DNA of 64,000 bases from Stutzerimonas stutzeri (GCF_002890915.1 NZ_POUT01000006.1:62001-126000); one strand, 5' to 3'. Positions 50,609-60,565 are shown, counted from the first letter of the stretch. The notes: generated by a model not told the origin, from the sequence alone. Made by a program: numbers and translations.

Positions 50609-52522
50609 ATGCCCGTACGACGTACACGTAAAGACGACGGCAGCCAATGGACTGCAGCCGACAGCCGCAGCATCTATGGCATCCGCCATTGGGGGGCGGG
50701 TTATTTCGCGATCAACGATCAGGGCAAGGTCGAGGTCCGCCCGCAAGGGCCGGACGGCGTGCCGATCGAGTTCGGCGGGCTGATCGAGCAGTTGCGCGAG
50801 GCCGGCCTGTCGCTGCCGTTGCTGGTGCGCTTCCCCGGCATCCTGCAGGACCGCGTGCGGCGTCTGACCGGTGCCTTCGACGCCAATATCGAGCGCATGG
50901 AGTACGCCGGCAAGTACACCGCACTGTATCCGATCAAGGTCAACCAGCAGGAAGCGGTGGTGGAGAACATCATCGCTACGCAGAACGTCTCCATCGGCCT
51001 GGAGGCCGGTTCCAAGCCGGAGCTGATGGCCGTGCTGGCGCTGGCGCCGAAGGGCGGCACCATCGTCTGCAATGGCTACAAGGACCGCGAATTCATCCGC
51101 CTGGCGCTGATGGGGCAGAAGCTCGGCCACAACGTGTTCATCGTCATCGAGAAGGAGTCCGAAGTCGGGCTGGTGATCGAGGAGGCCAACGAGCTCAAGC
51201 TGACGCCGCAGGTGGGCCTGCGCGTGCGGTTGTCCTCGCTGGCCTCGTCGAAATGGGCGGATACCGGCGGCGAGCGCTCCAAGTTCGGCCTGTCGGCGGC
51301 GCAACTGCTGTCGGTGATCGAGCGCTTCCGCGCGGCGGGCATCGATCAGGGCATCCGTCTGCTGCACTTCCACATGGGCTCGCAGATCGCCAATCTGGCC
51401 GACTACCGTCAGGGCTTCCGGGAAGCGATCCGCTACTACGCCGAGCTACGTGCGCTGGGCCTGCCGGTGGAGTACATCGATGTCGGCGGCGGGCTGGGGG
51501 TCGACTATGACGGTACCCATTCGCGCAACGCCAGCTCGATCAACTACGACATGGACGAGTACGCCGGCACCGTGGTCGGCATGCTCAAGGAGTTCTGCGA
51601 CCGCCAGGAGCTGCCGCACCCGCACATCTTCTCCGAGAGCGGCCGGGCGATGACCGCGCACCATGCGGTGCTGGTCATGCAGGTCACCGACATCGAGCGG
51701 CACAACGACGAGGTGCCGCAGATCGACAACTACGACGAGCTGCCGGACATCGTCCAGTCGCTGGCCGACCTGCTCGGGCCGACCGATCCGGAAATGGTCA
51801 CCGAGACCTACTGGCGCGCCACCCACTACATGAGCGAGTCCGGCGCGCAGTACGCCTCCGGCAAGCTGAGCCTGGCGCAGAAGGCGCTGGCCGAGCAGAG
51901 CTACTTCGCCATCTGCCGCCGCCTGTACAACCAGCTCAAGGCGCGCCAGCGCTCGCACCGGGCGGTGCTCGACGAGCTCAACGACAAGCTGGCGGACAAG
52001 TACATCTGCAACTTCTCGGTGTTCCAGAGCCTGCCGGATACCTGGGCGATCGACCAGATCCTGCCGATCGTGCCGCTGCAGCGGCTGAGCGAGGAGCCGG
52101 TGCGCCGCGCCGTGCTGCAGGACCTGACCTGCGACTCGGATGGCAAGATCAAGCAGTACGTCGACGAGCAGAGCATCGAGAGCAGCATGCCGGTGCATGA
52201 GATCGCATCCGGCGAGGAGTATTTCCTCGGCGTGTTCCTGGTCGGCGCCTACCAGGAAATCCTCGGTGACATGCACAACCTGTTCGGCGACACCGATTCG
52301 GTGAACGTCTACCAGCGCGAGGATGGCAGCTACTACCACGCCGGCATCGAGACCCACGACACCATCGAGGACATGCTGCGCTACGTGCACCTGTCGCCCG
52401 AGGAGCTGATGACCTATTACCGCGACAAGGTCGCCAGCGCCCGATTGAGCGCCAAGGAGCGGACCCAGTACATCGATGCGCTGCGCCTGGGGCTGACCCG
52501 CTCCTCGTACCTGACGCCTTGA
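50609..52522 (+). CDS. speA: Biosynthetic arginine decarboxylase
   Basis: PLP enzyme making agmatine from arginine, the first step to putrescine. It is 637 residues, family length. The PLP lysine is K110 in [12 protein letters not shown], and the HFHMGSQI and [12 protein letters not shown] motifs of fold-type III are intact. CGGAGG precedes the ATG at 50609. It is single-gene, followed by a palindromic repeat. Confidence 0.97.
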   Translation: MPVRRTRKDDGSQWTAADSRSIYGIRHWGAGYFAINDQGKVEVRPQGPDGVPIEFGGLIEQLREAGLSLPLLVRFPGILQDRVRRLTGAFDANIERMEYAGKYTALYPIKVNQQEAVVENIIATQNVSIGLEAGSKPELMAVLALAPKGGTIVCNGYKDREFIRLALMGQKLGHNVFIVIEKESEVGLVIEEANELKLTPQVGLRVRLSSLASSKWADTGGERSKFGLSAAQLLSVIERFRAAGIDQGIRLLHFHMGSQIANLADYRQGFREAIRYYAELRALGLPVEYIDVGGGLGVDYDGTHSRNASSINYDMDEYAGTVVGMLKEFCDRQELPHPHIFSESGRAMTAHHAVLVMQVTDIERHNDEVPQIDNYDELPDIVQSLADLLGPTDPEMVTETYWRATHYMSESGAQYASGKLSLAQKALAEQSYFAICRRLYNQLKARQRSHRAVLDELNDKLADKYICNFSVFQSLPDTWAIDQILPIVPLQRLSEEPVRRAVLQDLTCDSDGKIKQYVDEQSIESSMPVHEIASGEEYFLGVFLVGAYQEILGDMHNLFGDTDSVNVYQREDGSYYHAGIETHDTIEDMLRYVHLSPEELMTYYRDKVASARLSAKERTQYIDALRLGLTRSSYLTP

Positions 52523-52532
52523 AGAAGCATCA

Positions 52533-52599
52533 TAGGGCGGGTGCAACCCGCCGATGGGCGTTGGCCTGTGCTCCGTTCGGCGGGTTGTAACCCGCCCTA
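52533..52599. repeat. Palindromic element with TAGGGCGGGT ends
   Basis: TAGGGCGGGTGCAACCCGCCGA at the left is mirrored, with a few changes, by a right arm ending TAACCCGCCCTA. In the spacer between convergent speA and the histidine kinase gene. Confidence 0.75.
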
Positions 52600-52640
52600 C
52601 GCCAGGCGGAATCGCGTTATATGACCCGAACAGTCTCGCC

Positions 52641-54143
52641 TTACAACAACTCCTGCAGTGCGCGGGAAAGGCTCTCGTAGGTATATGGCTTGTTCAGCAA
52701 TGGATAGATCAGCGCCTCGCGGCGCTGCGCTTCGCTGAAGCCGGTGGTGAGCAGTACCGGCAGTTCCGGCAGCCGCTGGCGTGCCCGGTTGGCCAGCTCC
52801 AGGCCGCTGGTGCCGCCCGGCATGCGGATGTCGCTGAACAGCAGGTCCACGTGCAGCAGTTGATTGAGCGACTGCATGGCGCTCGTGGCATCATGGGCGA
52901 GGGTCACCTGGAAGCCCATCATCTCCAGCATGTCCTTGCAGACCTGGGCCAGGTTGACGTCGTCCTCCACCAGCAATATGTGCTTGGCGGCCGGGCGGGT
53001 CGGGTCTGTGGCGCCAAGCTGGCTACGGGCCGGAAGATACAGCGTGATGGTCGTGCCTTTGCCGAGCGTGGATTGCAAGCGCACACCGCCGCCGGACTGC
53101 TTGGCGAAGCCATAAACCTGGCTCAGGCCCAGGCCGGTGCCCTGGCCGAATCGCTTGGTGGTGAAGAAGGGTTCGAATACCCGTTGGGCGGTCTCCGGCG
53201 ATATGCCGCAGCCGTTGTCGCTCAGGCTGATGGCGACGAAGCGTCCCCGCAGGCCATCGAATTCTTCCTGCAGGTCGCAGCTGGAGGCTTCCAGGTGGAT
53301 GGAGCCGCTACCGCTGATGGCATCGCGCGCATTGACCACGAGGTTGAGCAGGCTCAGCTCCAACTGGCTCGGATCCACCTCGATGCTGGGCAGGCCTGAG
53401 GGGATATCGCTGGTCAGCCGCAATTCGCTGCGCAGCGATTGCTTGAGCAGTTGCAGGGTGTTGCACAGGGTCTCGCTGGGGTCGATGATCTGGGTCCGCA
53501 GTGGCTCGCGACGGGCGAAGTCCAGTAATTGGCGGGTGATGTTGCCACCATGGTCCGCTGCGTTCCTGATGGTCTCGAGCTGGCGCAGCAGGTTCTTGTC
53601 GGTGGTCTGCCGCGACCCCAGGTCGGCAGCGCCGCGAATGATGGTCAGCAGGTTGTTGAAATCGTGAGCGAGGCCGCCGGTAAGCTGGCCGAGAGCCTCG
53701 AGCTTCTGTGCCTGCAGCAGTTGCTCACGCGCTTCGGCCAGCCGTTGCTGGGCCTCATGGCGCTCGGTGATGTCGCGGGTGATCTTGGCCAGGCCGATCA
53801 GCGTGCCCTGCTTGTCGTAGATCGCTTCGAGCACGGTGAGTGCCCAGAAACGGGTACCGTCCTTGCGCAGGCGCCAGCCTTCGTCCTGGAAACGCCCATC
53901 ATTTTTCGCCGTCTTCAGGGCTTCCCCGGGCTTGCCGCCAAGGCGGTCCTCCTCGGTGAAGAAGCAGGAAAAATGCTGGCCGAGGATTTCGTCGCGACGG
54001 TATCCCTTGATGCGTTCGGCGCCGGCATTCCAACTGATCACCCGCCCGTTCAGGTCGAGCATGTAGATGGCGTAGTCGACGATGGCATTCACCAGAACTT
54101 CGTAGTTCTCGCTGGAAAGCTGGAACGCGGGATTGTCGGACAT
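52641..54143 (-). CDS. PAS-containing hybrid histidine kinase
   Basis: A 500-residue cytoplasmic sensor kinase. It has a PAS domain (about 10-128, ending GLAKITRDITERHEAQ), a dimerisation/phosphoacceptor domain with His160 (LTGGLAHDFNNLL), and an ATPase domain with NARDAI, DNGCGI and GTGLGLSQ. A C-terminal receiver domain (386-500) has Asp436 (FSDIRMP). No transmembrane segments. The signal and final target are unknown, and no response regulator gene is adjacent. Confidence 0.93.
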   Translation of the reverse strand: MSDNPAFQLSSENYEVLVNAIVDYAIYMLDLNGRVISWNAGAERIKGYRRDEILGQHFSCFFTEEDRLGGKPGEALKTAKNDGRFQDEGWRLRKDGTRFWALTVLEAIYDKQGTLIGLAKITRDITERHEAQQRLAEAREQLLQAQKLEALGQLTGGLAHDFNNLLTIIRGAADLGSRQTTDKNLLRQLETIRNAADHGGNITRQLLDFARREPLRTQIIDPSETLCNTLQLLKQSLRSELRLTSDIPSGLPSIEVDPSQLELSLLNLVVNARDAISGSGSIHLEASSCDLQEEFDGLRGRFVAISLSDNGCGISPETAQRVFEPFFTTKRFGQGTGLGLSQVYGFAKQSGGGVRLQSTLGKGTTITLYLPARSQLGATDPTRPAAKHILLVEDDVNLAQVCKDMLEMMGFQVTLAHDATSAMQSLNQLLHVDLLFSDIRMPGGTSGLELANRARQRLPELPVLLTTGFSEAQRREALIYPLLNKPYTYESLSRALQELL

Positions 54144-54217
54144 GGAGGTTCTCGGTCGGGGACGATTCTGCTATGTCGGTGGATCGAATGCGCCGGCTCT
54201 GCGGCGAAACGGGGCGA

Positions 54218-54676
54218 TCAGCCGGTAATTACACCGAAGCCGCGCGCCATCAAGACCGCCAATAATGGGATCAGCACGAGCAACGCCAGTTCCAGGCGGA
54301 TCGCCAGCGTAACCCATCTGGCGGTCTTGCAGGTCAATTGTGGTACCTGGCCGTCCTTCAAGGCCGGGCGCCAGCGCAGAAAAGTCAGGGTCGGGTAGAG
54401 GGACAGGACGGCCACTGCCACGAACAGGCCGACCTTGGCATGGAACAGGCTGTTGTCGAGGTAATAGTCCAGGCCCTTGCCGTACAGCAGGGCGCGTGCA
54501 ATGCCGGTGGCCAGCACCACGGCGGCTGCGATGCCAAAGGCGATGTCGGTGTGAAACAGGCTGCGTGCCCGTTCCAGCGTCACGGGTTGGCGGAACAGTT
54601 GATGTTCCAGCAACAGCAGGGCGAAGAGCAGGAAGATCGCCAGGAAGTGCAGGTAGGCGGCGATGGCATAGGCCAT
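54218..54676 (-). CDS. DUF2214-family membrane protein
   Basis: A 152-residue protein with four hydrophobic segments (about 5-22, 41-61, 75-95, 125-147). It contains the pattern RARSLFHTDIAFGIAAAVVLATGIARALLYGKG and DYYLDNSLFHAKVGLF, which fits DUF2214. Function is unknown. The start at 54676 is two bases after the end of the MATE gene upstream, so the two are probably one operon. Confidence 0.85.
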   Translation of the reverse strand: MAYAIAAYLHFLAIFLLFALLLLEHQLFRQPVTLERARSLFHTDIAFGIAAAVVLATGIARALLYGKGLDYYLDNSLFHAKVGLFVAVAVLSLYPTLTFLRWRPALKDGQVPQLTCKTARWVTLAIRLELALLVLIPLLAVLMARGFGVITG

Positions 54677-54678
54677 GT

Positions 54679-56055
54679 TCAGATTCCCTTGGCTGAATGT
54701 CCGGTGGTCCGCTGGGCAAGGATAAACCACGCTCCGCGGCTCTGCAGACCATGGGCGAGGATGCCCAGGCAGATTCCACGCAGCAGCATGAAGCCCAGGA
54801 AGGCCAGCCACAGGCCATGATTGCCCAGCCCCTGCAGCAACCAGCCCAGCGGGAGCGCCAGGGCCACCGCCAGCAGCATGCTGTCGCGCATTTCCCGCGC
54901 GCGGGTGGCGCCGATGAACAGGCCGTCGAGCAGGTAGCTCCAGACCGCGACCAGCGGCAGCGCGGCCAGGTAGGGCAGGTAACGCTGGGCCATCCGGCGC
55001 ACTTCGGGAATGTCGGTCTGCATGTGAATGAACAACGGGCCGCCATAGAGAAAGAACAGCCCGAAGACCAGGCTGGCCAGCAGCGACCAGCCGCCGGCGA
55101 CGATCATCACCCGGCGCAGTGCGGTGCGATCGCCCGCACCGATGGCGTGCCCGCTCAGGGCTTCCACGGCGTGGGCCAGGCCGTCCAGGGCATGCGCGGT
55201 CAGCAGCAGGCCGTTGAGCAGCAGGGCATTGGCGGCGACGGTCGTGTCGCCCAGGCGCGTGCCCTGCACCGTGACCAGGAAGAACACCAGCTGCAGCGCC
55301 AGCGAGCGCAGGAATATGTCGCGGTTGACGGCCATCAGTGGGCGCCAGTTCAGCCAGCGGCGCAAGGCATCGGTGTCGAGCCGTCCCGGGTAGCGAACCA
55401 GGGCGTTGCGGGTCAACGCCAGACCGAGCAGCGCACCGCTCCATTCGGCGATCACCGAGGCCCGCGCCGCGCCGGCGACGCCCCACTCGAGGCCGAGCAC
55501 GAACCAGAGGTCCAGCCCGACATTGGCCAGATTGGTGGTGAGCAGGATGGCCAGCGGTGCGCGGGCATTCTGGGTGCCGAGAAACCAGCCGATCAGCGCA
55601 TAGCTGGCCAGCGCGGCCGGCAGGCCGAGCAGGCGGGTATGGAGGTAATCGCGAGTCAGTGCGTCGAGTTCGGCCGACGGCTGCATCAGGTGCAACGCCG
55701 GGCCCTTGAGCGCGAGGGCCAGCACCCCCAGCAACAACGCGAACCCCAGCGCCAGGACCAGGCCCTGCAGCAGGATCTGGCGCAGCGCGCCGCCATCGTC
55801 GCGTCCGGCGGCCTGGGCGGCGAAGCCGGTCGTGCCCATGCGCAGGAAGCCCATCACCCAGACCAGCATGGTGTACAGGCTGCCGCCGACCGCGACTGCC
55901 GCCAGCTGATGCGCATGCGGCAGATGGCCGATCACGCTGCTGTCCACCAGCGCTACCAGCGGGACGGAGAGATTCGACAGGATCATCGGCGCGGCCAGCG
56001 CCCAGACCTTGCGGTGGGTGGGTACATGGCGCCAGGCGGCAAGCAGGCGGAACAT
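54679..56055 (-). CDS. MATE-family efflux transporter (DinF-like)
   Basis: A 458-residue inner-membrane drug/cation antiporter of the MATE family, DinF branch. About 12 helices are visible, beginning VWALAAPMILSNLSVPLVALVDSSVIGHLPHAHQLAAVAVG. The ATG at 56055 follows GGAGG; the frame opens further upstream without coding character. Substrate unknown. The downstream DUF2214 gene overlaps its control region. Confidence 0.93.
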   Translation of the reverse strand: MFRLLAAWRHVPTHRKVWALAAPMILSNLSVPLVALVDSSVIGHLPHAHQLAAVAVGGSLYTMLVWVMGFLRMGTTGFAAQAAGRDDGGALRQILLQGLVLALGFALLLGVLALALKGPALHLMQPSAELDALTRDYLHTRLLGLPAALASYALIGWFLGTQNARAPLAILLTTNLANVGLDLWFVLGLEWGVAGAARASVIAEWSGALLGLALTRNALVRYPGRLDTDALRRWLNWRPLMAVNRDIFLRSLALQLVFFLVTVQGTRLGDTTVAANALLLNGLLLTAHALDGLAHAVEALSGHAIGAGDRTALRRVMIVAGGWSLLASLVFGLFFLYGGPLFIHMQTDIPEVRRMAQRYLPYLAALPLVAVWSYLLDGLFIGATRAREMRDSMLLAVALALPLGWLLQGLGNHGLWLAFLGFMLLRGICLGILAHGLQSRGAWFILAQRTTGHSAKGI

Positions 56056-56178
56056 TCTCGGGCCTCCGGGACGACCCGGCACTATACGCGGCGCACAAGG
56101 CGGGGGAAAAGCCGCGGCAACGGGCTCACAGCGCACCGCACATCCTGCGACAGGGCGTGTGGCGCGACGTGGCGAGAA

Positions 56179-56472
56179 TCAATGAATCAACCAGCTCAGC
56201 AGCCACAGGCCGAGAAGCAACCAGATCAGGCCGCTGATGACCGCACCACGGAAGAACGCCCGCACCGCCGCGACCAGCAGTAGCAGGCCGACCACCAGGG
56301 CCGCCAGGCTGAGCAGCGAGCGATCCATGCCCAGGGTACGCGACAGGCCTTCGAGGAAATTGTGCCCGGCCCGGGCGAACAGGCCGAAGAAATCGCTGAG
56401 GCCTTCGACGATGTAGCGAATCACGGTGCCGAGCGCCTGGCCCAGCCATTCGAAAAATCCTTCAACCCGCAT
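56179..56472 (-). CDS. Small hypothetical membrane protein
   Basis: A 97-residue protein with an amphipathic N-terminus (MRVEGFFEWLGQALGTVIRYIVEGL) and two strong hydrophobic segments near the C-terminus. Not recognised beyond the general pattern of Pseudomonas small membrane proteins. The ATG at 56472 follows GGAG. It stands between the MATE gene and the SdiA-regulated-type gene. Confidence 0.7.
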   Translation of the reverse strand: MRVEGFFEWLGQALGTVIRYIVEGLSDFFGLFARAGHNFLEGLSRTLGMDRSLLSLAALVVGLLLLVAAVRAFFRGAVISGLIWLLLGLWLLSWLIH

Positions 56473-56563
56473 GCCATTCTCCAGAGGCTCCTGTGATGCG
56501 GCGCATGACGCCATGTATTTGGGCCGTTTCCCGCGGCCCGGAGTTCAACGCCCTTATGAGCGG

Positions 56564-57589
56564 ATGTTTCATTCATGTTTCGTTAATGATTCCTGTTATA
56601 CAGTGCTGCTCCGGCAGGATGGAGCGCGTCATGATGGCGCCGACTGCCTCAGGAACGATCCCATATCCTCTTCGAAAACGGTTGCAGCCATTCTGACCTC
56701 GAATCGCCGCTTCTGGCTGCTTGCCGTCCTGCTGGCAAGTCTGGCGTATGCCGCTTTCTCGATGCACCTCGGGGAACGTGTGTTCTACAGCCTGAAGACC
56801 ACCTGGCATGAGAGCCGCTGGGAGCAGCGCAGCCTCTGGCTGCCCGAATATCGCGCGGTGATCGATGCGCTGCCGGTGGCCTCGGTGAAGGACAACCTGT
56901 CCGGGCTGACCTACGATGACCAACGCGACCAGCTGTGGGCGGTGCTGAACAACCCGGAGGAATTGCTGGCGCTGGGCAAGGACGGCCGCCTCATTGCACG
57001 TTATCCGCTACGCGGCTTCGAGGATGTCGAGGGCGTGACCTATCTCGGCGACGACCTGCTGGTGTTGACCGAGGAGCGCAAGCAATCGCTGGTGATCGTG
57101 CGGATTCCCGAGACCGTCGGCCCGCTGAACCGCGCTGACTACCAGTCGGTGACCCTCAACCTGCACGTGGCCGAGAACGCCGGCTTCGAAGGCATCGGCT
57201 ACGATCGCAAGGGCGACCGGCTGTTCGTGGTCAAGGAACACTCGCCACGCAAGCTCTACGAGATCCAGGGCCTCAAGCGCACGCTGGATGGCCGGTTGGA
57301 CCTGAGCGTCATCGACCGCAATGCCTGGATCGAGGACAAGGGCATGGCCAGCGATCTGGCCTCGGTGCACTTCGACGAGCGTACCGGCCACCTGGTACTG
57401 CTGAGCGACGAGGCGAGGATGATGCTGGAACTCGACGGGCAGGGCGAAATGGTCAGCTTCCGTTCGCTCTGGGGCGGTTTCGCCGGGCTCGAACGCAGCG
57501 TGCCGCAGGCCGAAGGCATGACCTTCGACGGGCAGGGCAATCTCTATCTGGTCAGCGAGCCCAATCTGTTCTACTCCTTCGAGCATTAG
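56564..57589 (+). CDS. SdiA-regulated-domain protein (start uncertain)
   Basis: A secreted or membrane-anchored beta-propeller protein of the SdiA-regulated family (PF06977). A single N-terminal membrane segment (RFWLLAVLLASLAYAAFSM) is followed by repeated propeller motifs such as LSGLTYDDQRDQLWAVLNNPEELLAL and GFEGIGYDRKGDRLFVV. Function unknown. No ATG, GTG or TTG with a ribosome site lies just ahead of the membrane helix in this frame. The ATG at 56564 is the nearest usable upstream Met but leaves about 45 odd residues before the helix. A frameshift or error at the 5' end is possible. Confidence 0.75.
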   Translation: MFHSCFVNDSCYTVLLRQDGARHDGADCLRNDPISSSKTVAAILTSNRRFWLLAVLLASLAYAAFSMHLGERVFYSLKTTWHESRWEQRSLWLPEYRAVIDALPVASVKDNLSGLTYDDQRDQLWAVLNNPEELLALGKDGRLIARYPLRGFEDVEGVTYLGDDLLVLTEERKQSLVIVRIPETVGPLNRADYQSVTLNLHVAENAGFEGIGYDRKGDRLFVVKEHSPRKLYEIQGLKRTLDGRLDLSVIDRNAWIEDKGMASDLASVHFDERTGHLVLLSDEARMMLELDGQGEMVSFRSLWGGFAGLERSVPQAEGMTFDGQGNLYLVSEPNLFYSFEH

Positions 57590-57632
57590 TGAGCGGGCAT
57601 TTTCTTCGTCGTGCGCGCGAAAGCGATATCTG

Positions 57633-58082
57633 TCAGCCGCGCTGAATCAACCAGACGCCGGCGAAGATCAGCAGCAGGCCGGCCACCTTGCCCAGGCTGA
57701 TCGCCGACGGGCGAAAGCCGGCCCAGCCGAAGTGATCCAGCATCAACGCCATGAACAACTGTCCGGCCAGCACCAGCGCCATGAACAGCAGGGCGCCCGT
57801 GCGCGGTGCGGCAAAGGCGGCCGTGGCGATGAAGAACGCGCCCAGCAGGCCGCCGCTCCAGTGCCACCAGTTGAGGCCCTTGAGCGTCTGCAGCGCGGGC
57901 AGGTCCCGCTGGATCAGGACGATGCAGAACAGCGCCAGGGTGCCGACCGCGAAGGACAACAGTGCCGCACCCAGCACGTTGCCCAGGTGGCGGGCCACCT
58001 GGCCGTTGATGCCGGCCTGCAAGGGCAGCATGGCACCGGCGATGAAGGGCAGGGTGAGCAACCACCAGGCGACGGCAGGCAT
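57633..58082 (-). CDS. DMT-family (DUF606/YdcZ) transporter-like protein
   Basis: A 149-residue protein with five hydrophobic segments, typical of the half-size DUF606 (YdcZ) members of the drug/metabolite transporter group. The pattern PLQAGINGQVARHLGNVLGAALLSFAVGTLAL is diagnostic. It probably works as a dimer; substrate unknown. Transcribed alone. Confidence 0.87.
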   Translation of the reverse strand: MPAVAWWLLTLPFIAGAMLPLQAGINGQVARHLGNVLGAALLSFAVGTLALFCIVLIQRDLPALQTLKGLNWWHWSGGLLGAFFIATAAFAAPRTGALLFMALVLAGQLFMALMLDHFGWAGFRPSAISLGKVAGLLLIFAGVWLIQRG

Positions 58083-58156
58083 ATGCGGACTCCGGAATCA
58101 GGGAGCGCGACAGTATGGCGAGCCCCGCCCTACCTTGCCAGCGCTGAACTGCACGC

Positions 58157-58714
58157 TCAGCTCGGCGGGTACTGCGAAAGCACCCGGGTCACGATCTCGC
58201 GGACTGCCCCGGCGCGTTCGTCGGGCGTACCTGAGCGGCTGCGCAGAACCTGCTCGGCACTGCCGCGCCAGACCAGCTTGCCGTCGGCGCTGTCGTAGAG
58301 GTCGATCTGCAGGGTGCCGACCTGATAGTCGACGGTGCGCGTATCGGTATAGACCGGCCCGCCCCAGTAGCCGTACCAGGGATAGCCCCAGCCGCCGGAC
58401 GTGGTGGTGTACTGCTGGGTGCGTTTGTCGACGATGTACCAGGCCTGGACCTGGACGTCCGCCGGCCTGCCGGCTGCCGCCGGGCGCAGGCCGCGCTGGT
58501 CGAGCTGTTCGGCGATCGCCGCGCGGATACGCTGCTCGGTGAGGTCGCTCTGGATGCGGGGATCGTCCGGGCGGTATTGCAAGGCGGGCTCTTTCCAGCT
58601 CCAGCTGCGGTAGGCGGAAAAATCCCGGGTGGGGTCGAAATCACGCTGCAGCTGCGTGCTCTGGCAGGCCGTCAGCAGCAGGATGAAAGAGATCGCTAGC
58701 AGTCGCTGGAACAT
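58157..58714 (-). CDS. DUF4136 lipoprotein, copy 1
   Basis: A 185-residue lipoprotein: signal sequence MFQRLLAISFILLLTAC with the lipobox LTAC, followed by FDPTRDFSAYRSWSWKEPALQY and a DUF4136 domain. Likely outer-membrane anchored (no Asp at +2; the residue after Cys is Gln). Function unknown. A paralogue lies 81 bases upstream on the same strand. Confidence 0.88.
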   Translation of the reverse strand: MFQRLLAISFILLLTACQSTQLQRDFDPTRDFSAYRSWSWKEPALQYRPDDPRIQSDLTEQRIRAAIAEQLDQRGLRPAAAGRPADVQVQAWYIVDKRTQQYTTTSGGWGYPWYGYWGGPVYTDTRTVDYQVGTLQIDLYDSADGKLVWRGSAEQVLRSRSGTPDERAGAVREIVTRVLSQYPPS

Positions 58715-58795
58715 GATCGTTCTCCGCGGTTGATGTGCATGCTCAGTCTACGCCTGGGCCATGCGCTTGACTGCCGTCGCCATCGCCGCACTGGA

Positions 58796-59392
58796 TCATC
58801 GCGGCGGGTAGTCGTCCAGTGCCCGCTGTACCGCCGTTCTTACCGCATCCTTGCGCTCGGCCCGGCTGCCTGCGCTGCGTGCTTCGGCCTGGTTGCTCCA
58901 CACCACATTGCCACTGGCGCCGTCGAACAGCTCAATGCGCACCACCACGACGTCCTCGCGATAGGTGCGTACCAGTGGCCGGCTGCCCCATAGGCCATAG
59001 TCGTGGCCATAGCGGCCATGTCCGTAGTAGCTGCCATAGTCGTCGTAGACCTGGCGCTCGCGGGTTTCGGTGCGTGCTGCCGCACTGACCTGCAGCGCCG
59101 CCGGAGTGGCATCCGCCGCAGGGCGCAGCCCGCGCTGTTCCAGCGCATCGGCGACGATTTCCTGCAGCTCTTCAGGGGCGAGCGAGCCGGTGCCTGCCGG
59201 CAGGCCGCGCCAGCTCCAGGAGCGATAGCGGGAGAAATCCAGCGGTGCGGCCGGATAGGCACCGCGCACTTCGCCTGGCTCCGAGGCCGACGGCGCCGCT
59301 GGCAGGGGGACCGATTCGGCCGTATAGGGGTTGTGGCTCTGGCAGGCGGCGACAGCCAGTGCCAGCAGGCAGATAGCGAGGCGGGGCGGCAT
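58796..59392 (-). CDS. DUF4136 lipoprotein, copy 2
   Basis: A 198-residue paralogue of the neighbour: MPPRLAICLLALAVAAC lipobox, then FSRYRSWSWRGLPAG, and a His/Tyr/Gly-rich stretch DDYGSYYGHGRYGHDYG that copy 1 replaces with GGWGYPWYGYWGG. GGAGGAT precedes the ATG. The pair looks like a tandem duplication that has diverged well. Confidence 0.87.
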   Translation of the reverse strand: MPPRLAICLLALAVAACQSHNPYTAESVPLPAAPSASEPGEVRGAYPAAPLDFSRYRSWSWRGLPAGTGSLAPEELQEIVADALEQRGLRPAADATPAALQVSAAARTETRERQVYDDYGSYYGHGRYGHDYGLWGSRPLVRTYREDVVVVRIELFDGASGNVVWSNQAEARSAGSRAERKDAVRTAVQRALDDYPPR

Positions 59393-59409
59393 GCGATCCT
59401 CCTGGCCGT

Positions 59410-60159
59410 TCAGCGCGGCCGGCACAACCAGTGCAGATAGCGCCCGAGCCCGGCGAAGGTCGGATGGCGGCGGTAGGCCAGTTCCATTTCCAGCAACTCG
59501 GCGGGTTCGGTGCGCGCCTGGAATTCGGGTGGCATGTAGTCGTGGAATACCCGAACGCCACTGGTACGTTCGACCTTCCACAGCGGGTCGAGTTGCGCTG
59601 CCAGCTCGCGTGGGTCCAGCGGCTGCTGTGGCGTCAGGCTCTGACGCTCGCCGGCGAAGGATTGTGTGCGCAGCTTCTTGAAATGGCCCTTGAGCAGGTT
59701 GCGGTAGATCAGCGCATCGCGGTTGTAGAAGGCCAGCGACAGCCAGCCATCGTGTGTCGTCAGGCGTTGCAGGACCGGCAGGATCGCCGCCGGTTCGGCC
59801 AGCCACTCCAGCACGGCGTGGCAGATCAGCAGGTCGAAGCGGCCCTCGACGTGCTCCTGCACCTGCTGCCAGGGCGCCTGGATGAAGCGCGCCGGCTGGC
59901 CCGCCGCGGCGAAGCGCGCGCGCGCGCCCTCCAGCATCGGTGCCGCCGGTTCGGCCAGCGTCACCTCGTGCCCCTGTTGCGCCAGCCACAGGCTCATGTG
60001 GCCAAGGCCGGCACCGATGTCCAGTACCCGCAGCGGGCGTTGCGGCAAGACCTCGGCCAGGTCGGCCTGCAGCACCGCGAGGCGGATCGCACCCTTGGCG
60101 CCGCCGTAGATCTTCTCGGCGAAGCGCGCCGCCAGTTCGTCGAAGTGCCGGTCGCTCAT
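59410..60159 (-). CDS. cmoM: tRNA 5-carboxymethoxyuridine methyltransferase CmoM (SmtA-like)
   Basis: A 249-residue SAM-dependent methyltransferase. Motif I is VLDIGAGLGHMSLWLAQQGHEV, and the N-terminus FDELAARFAEKIYGGAKGAIRLAVLQADL is diagnostic of CmoM/SmtA. It makes the methyl ester of cmo5U34 in tRNA. It overlaps the MazG-like gene by ATGA, so translation is coupled. Confidence 0.9.
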   Translation of the reverse strand: MSDRHFDELAARFAEKIYGGAKGAIRLAVLQADLAEVLPQRPLRVLDIGAGLGHMSLWLAQQGHEVTLAEPAAPMLEGARARFAAAGQPARFIQAPWQQVQEHVEGRFDLLICHAVLEWLAEPAAILPVLQRLTTHDGWLSLAFYNRDALIYRNLLKGHFKKLRTQSFAGERQSLTPQQPLDPRELAAQLDPLWKVERTSGVRVFHDYMPPEFQARTEPAELLEMELAYRRHPTFAGLGRYLHWLCRPR

Positions 60160-60461
60160 CGGGCGAAGCGCCTTTCGTTGTCGGCCAGCTTGGCCAGCAG
60201 CGCCTGTTCCATGTCGATGCCCAGTTCGCTGCACATCAGCAACAGGTACATGAGGATGTCGCCAACTTCCTGGCCGGCATGCTCGCGCTTGTCGGCGGGC
60301 AGCGCGCGGGACTCGTCCTCGCTCAGCCACTGGAATATCTCCAGCAGCTCGGCCATCTCCACGCTGGCGGCCATGGCCAGGTTCTTCGGGCTGTGGAAAC
60401 GCTGCCAGTGGTTCTGGTCGCGGATGGTGTGCAGGCGCTGGGTGATGGCTTGGATATTCAT
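60156..60461 (-). CDS. MazG-like nucleotide pyrophosphohydrolase
   Basis: A 101-residue all-alpha NTP pyrophosphatase of the MazG-like/RS21-C6 type. Metal ligands are seen in SVEMAELLEIFQWLSEDE (ExxE) and GQEVGDILMYLLLM (ExxD). It hydrolyses non-canonical or dCTP-like nucleotides in relatives; substrate here unknown. Operon with cmoM. Confidence 0.9.
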   Translation of the reverse strand: MNIQAITQRLHTIRDQNHWQRFHSPKNLAMAASVEMAELLEIFQWLSEDESRALPADKREHAGQEVGDILMYLLLMCSELGIDMEQALLAKLADNERRFAR

Positions 60462-60565
60462 GGTGGCTACGGTGTGCGGGAAGGCGGCTAGCTTCCTTCA
60501 GCGTGCCGCCTCCCGCAAGGGGTGCAAGCCCTGATCGCCCGCAAGCTGGCTACATGTTTGTGCCG

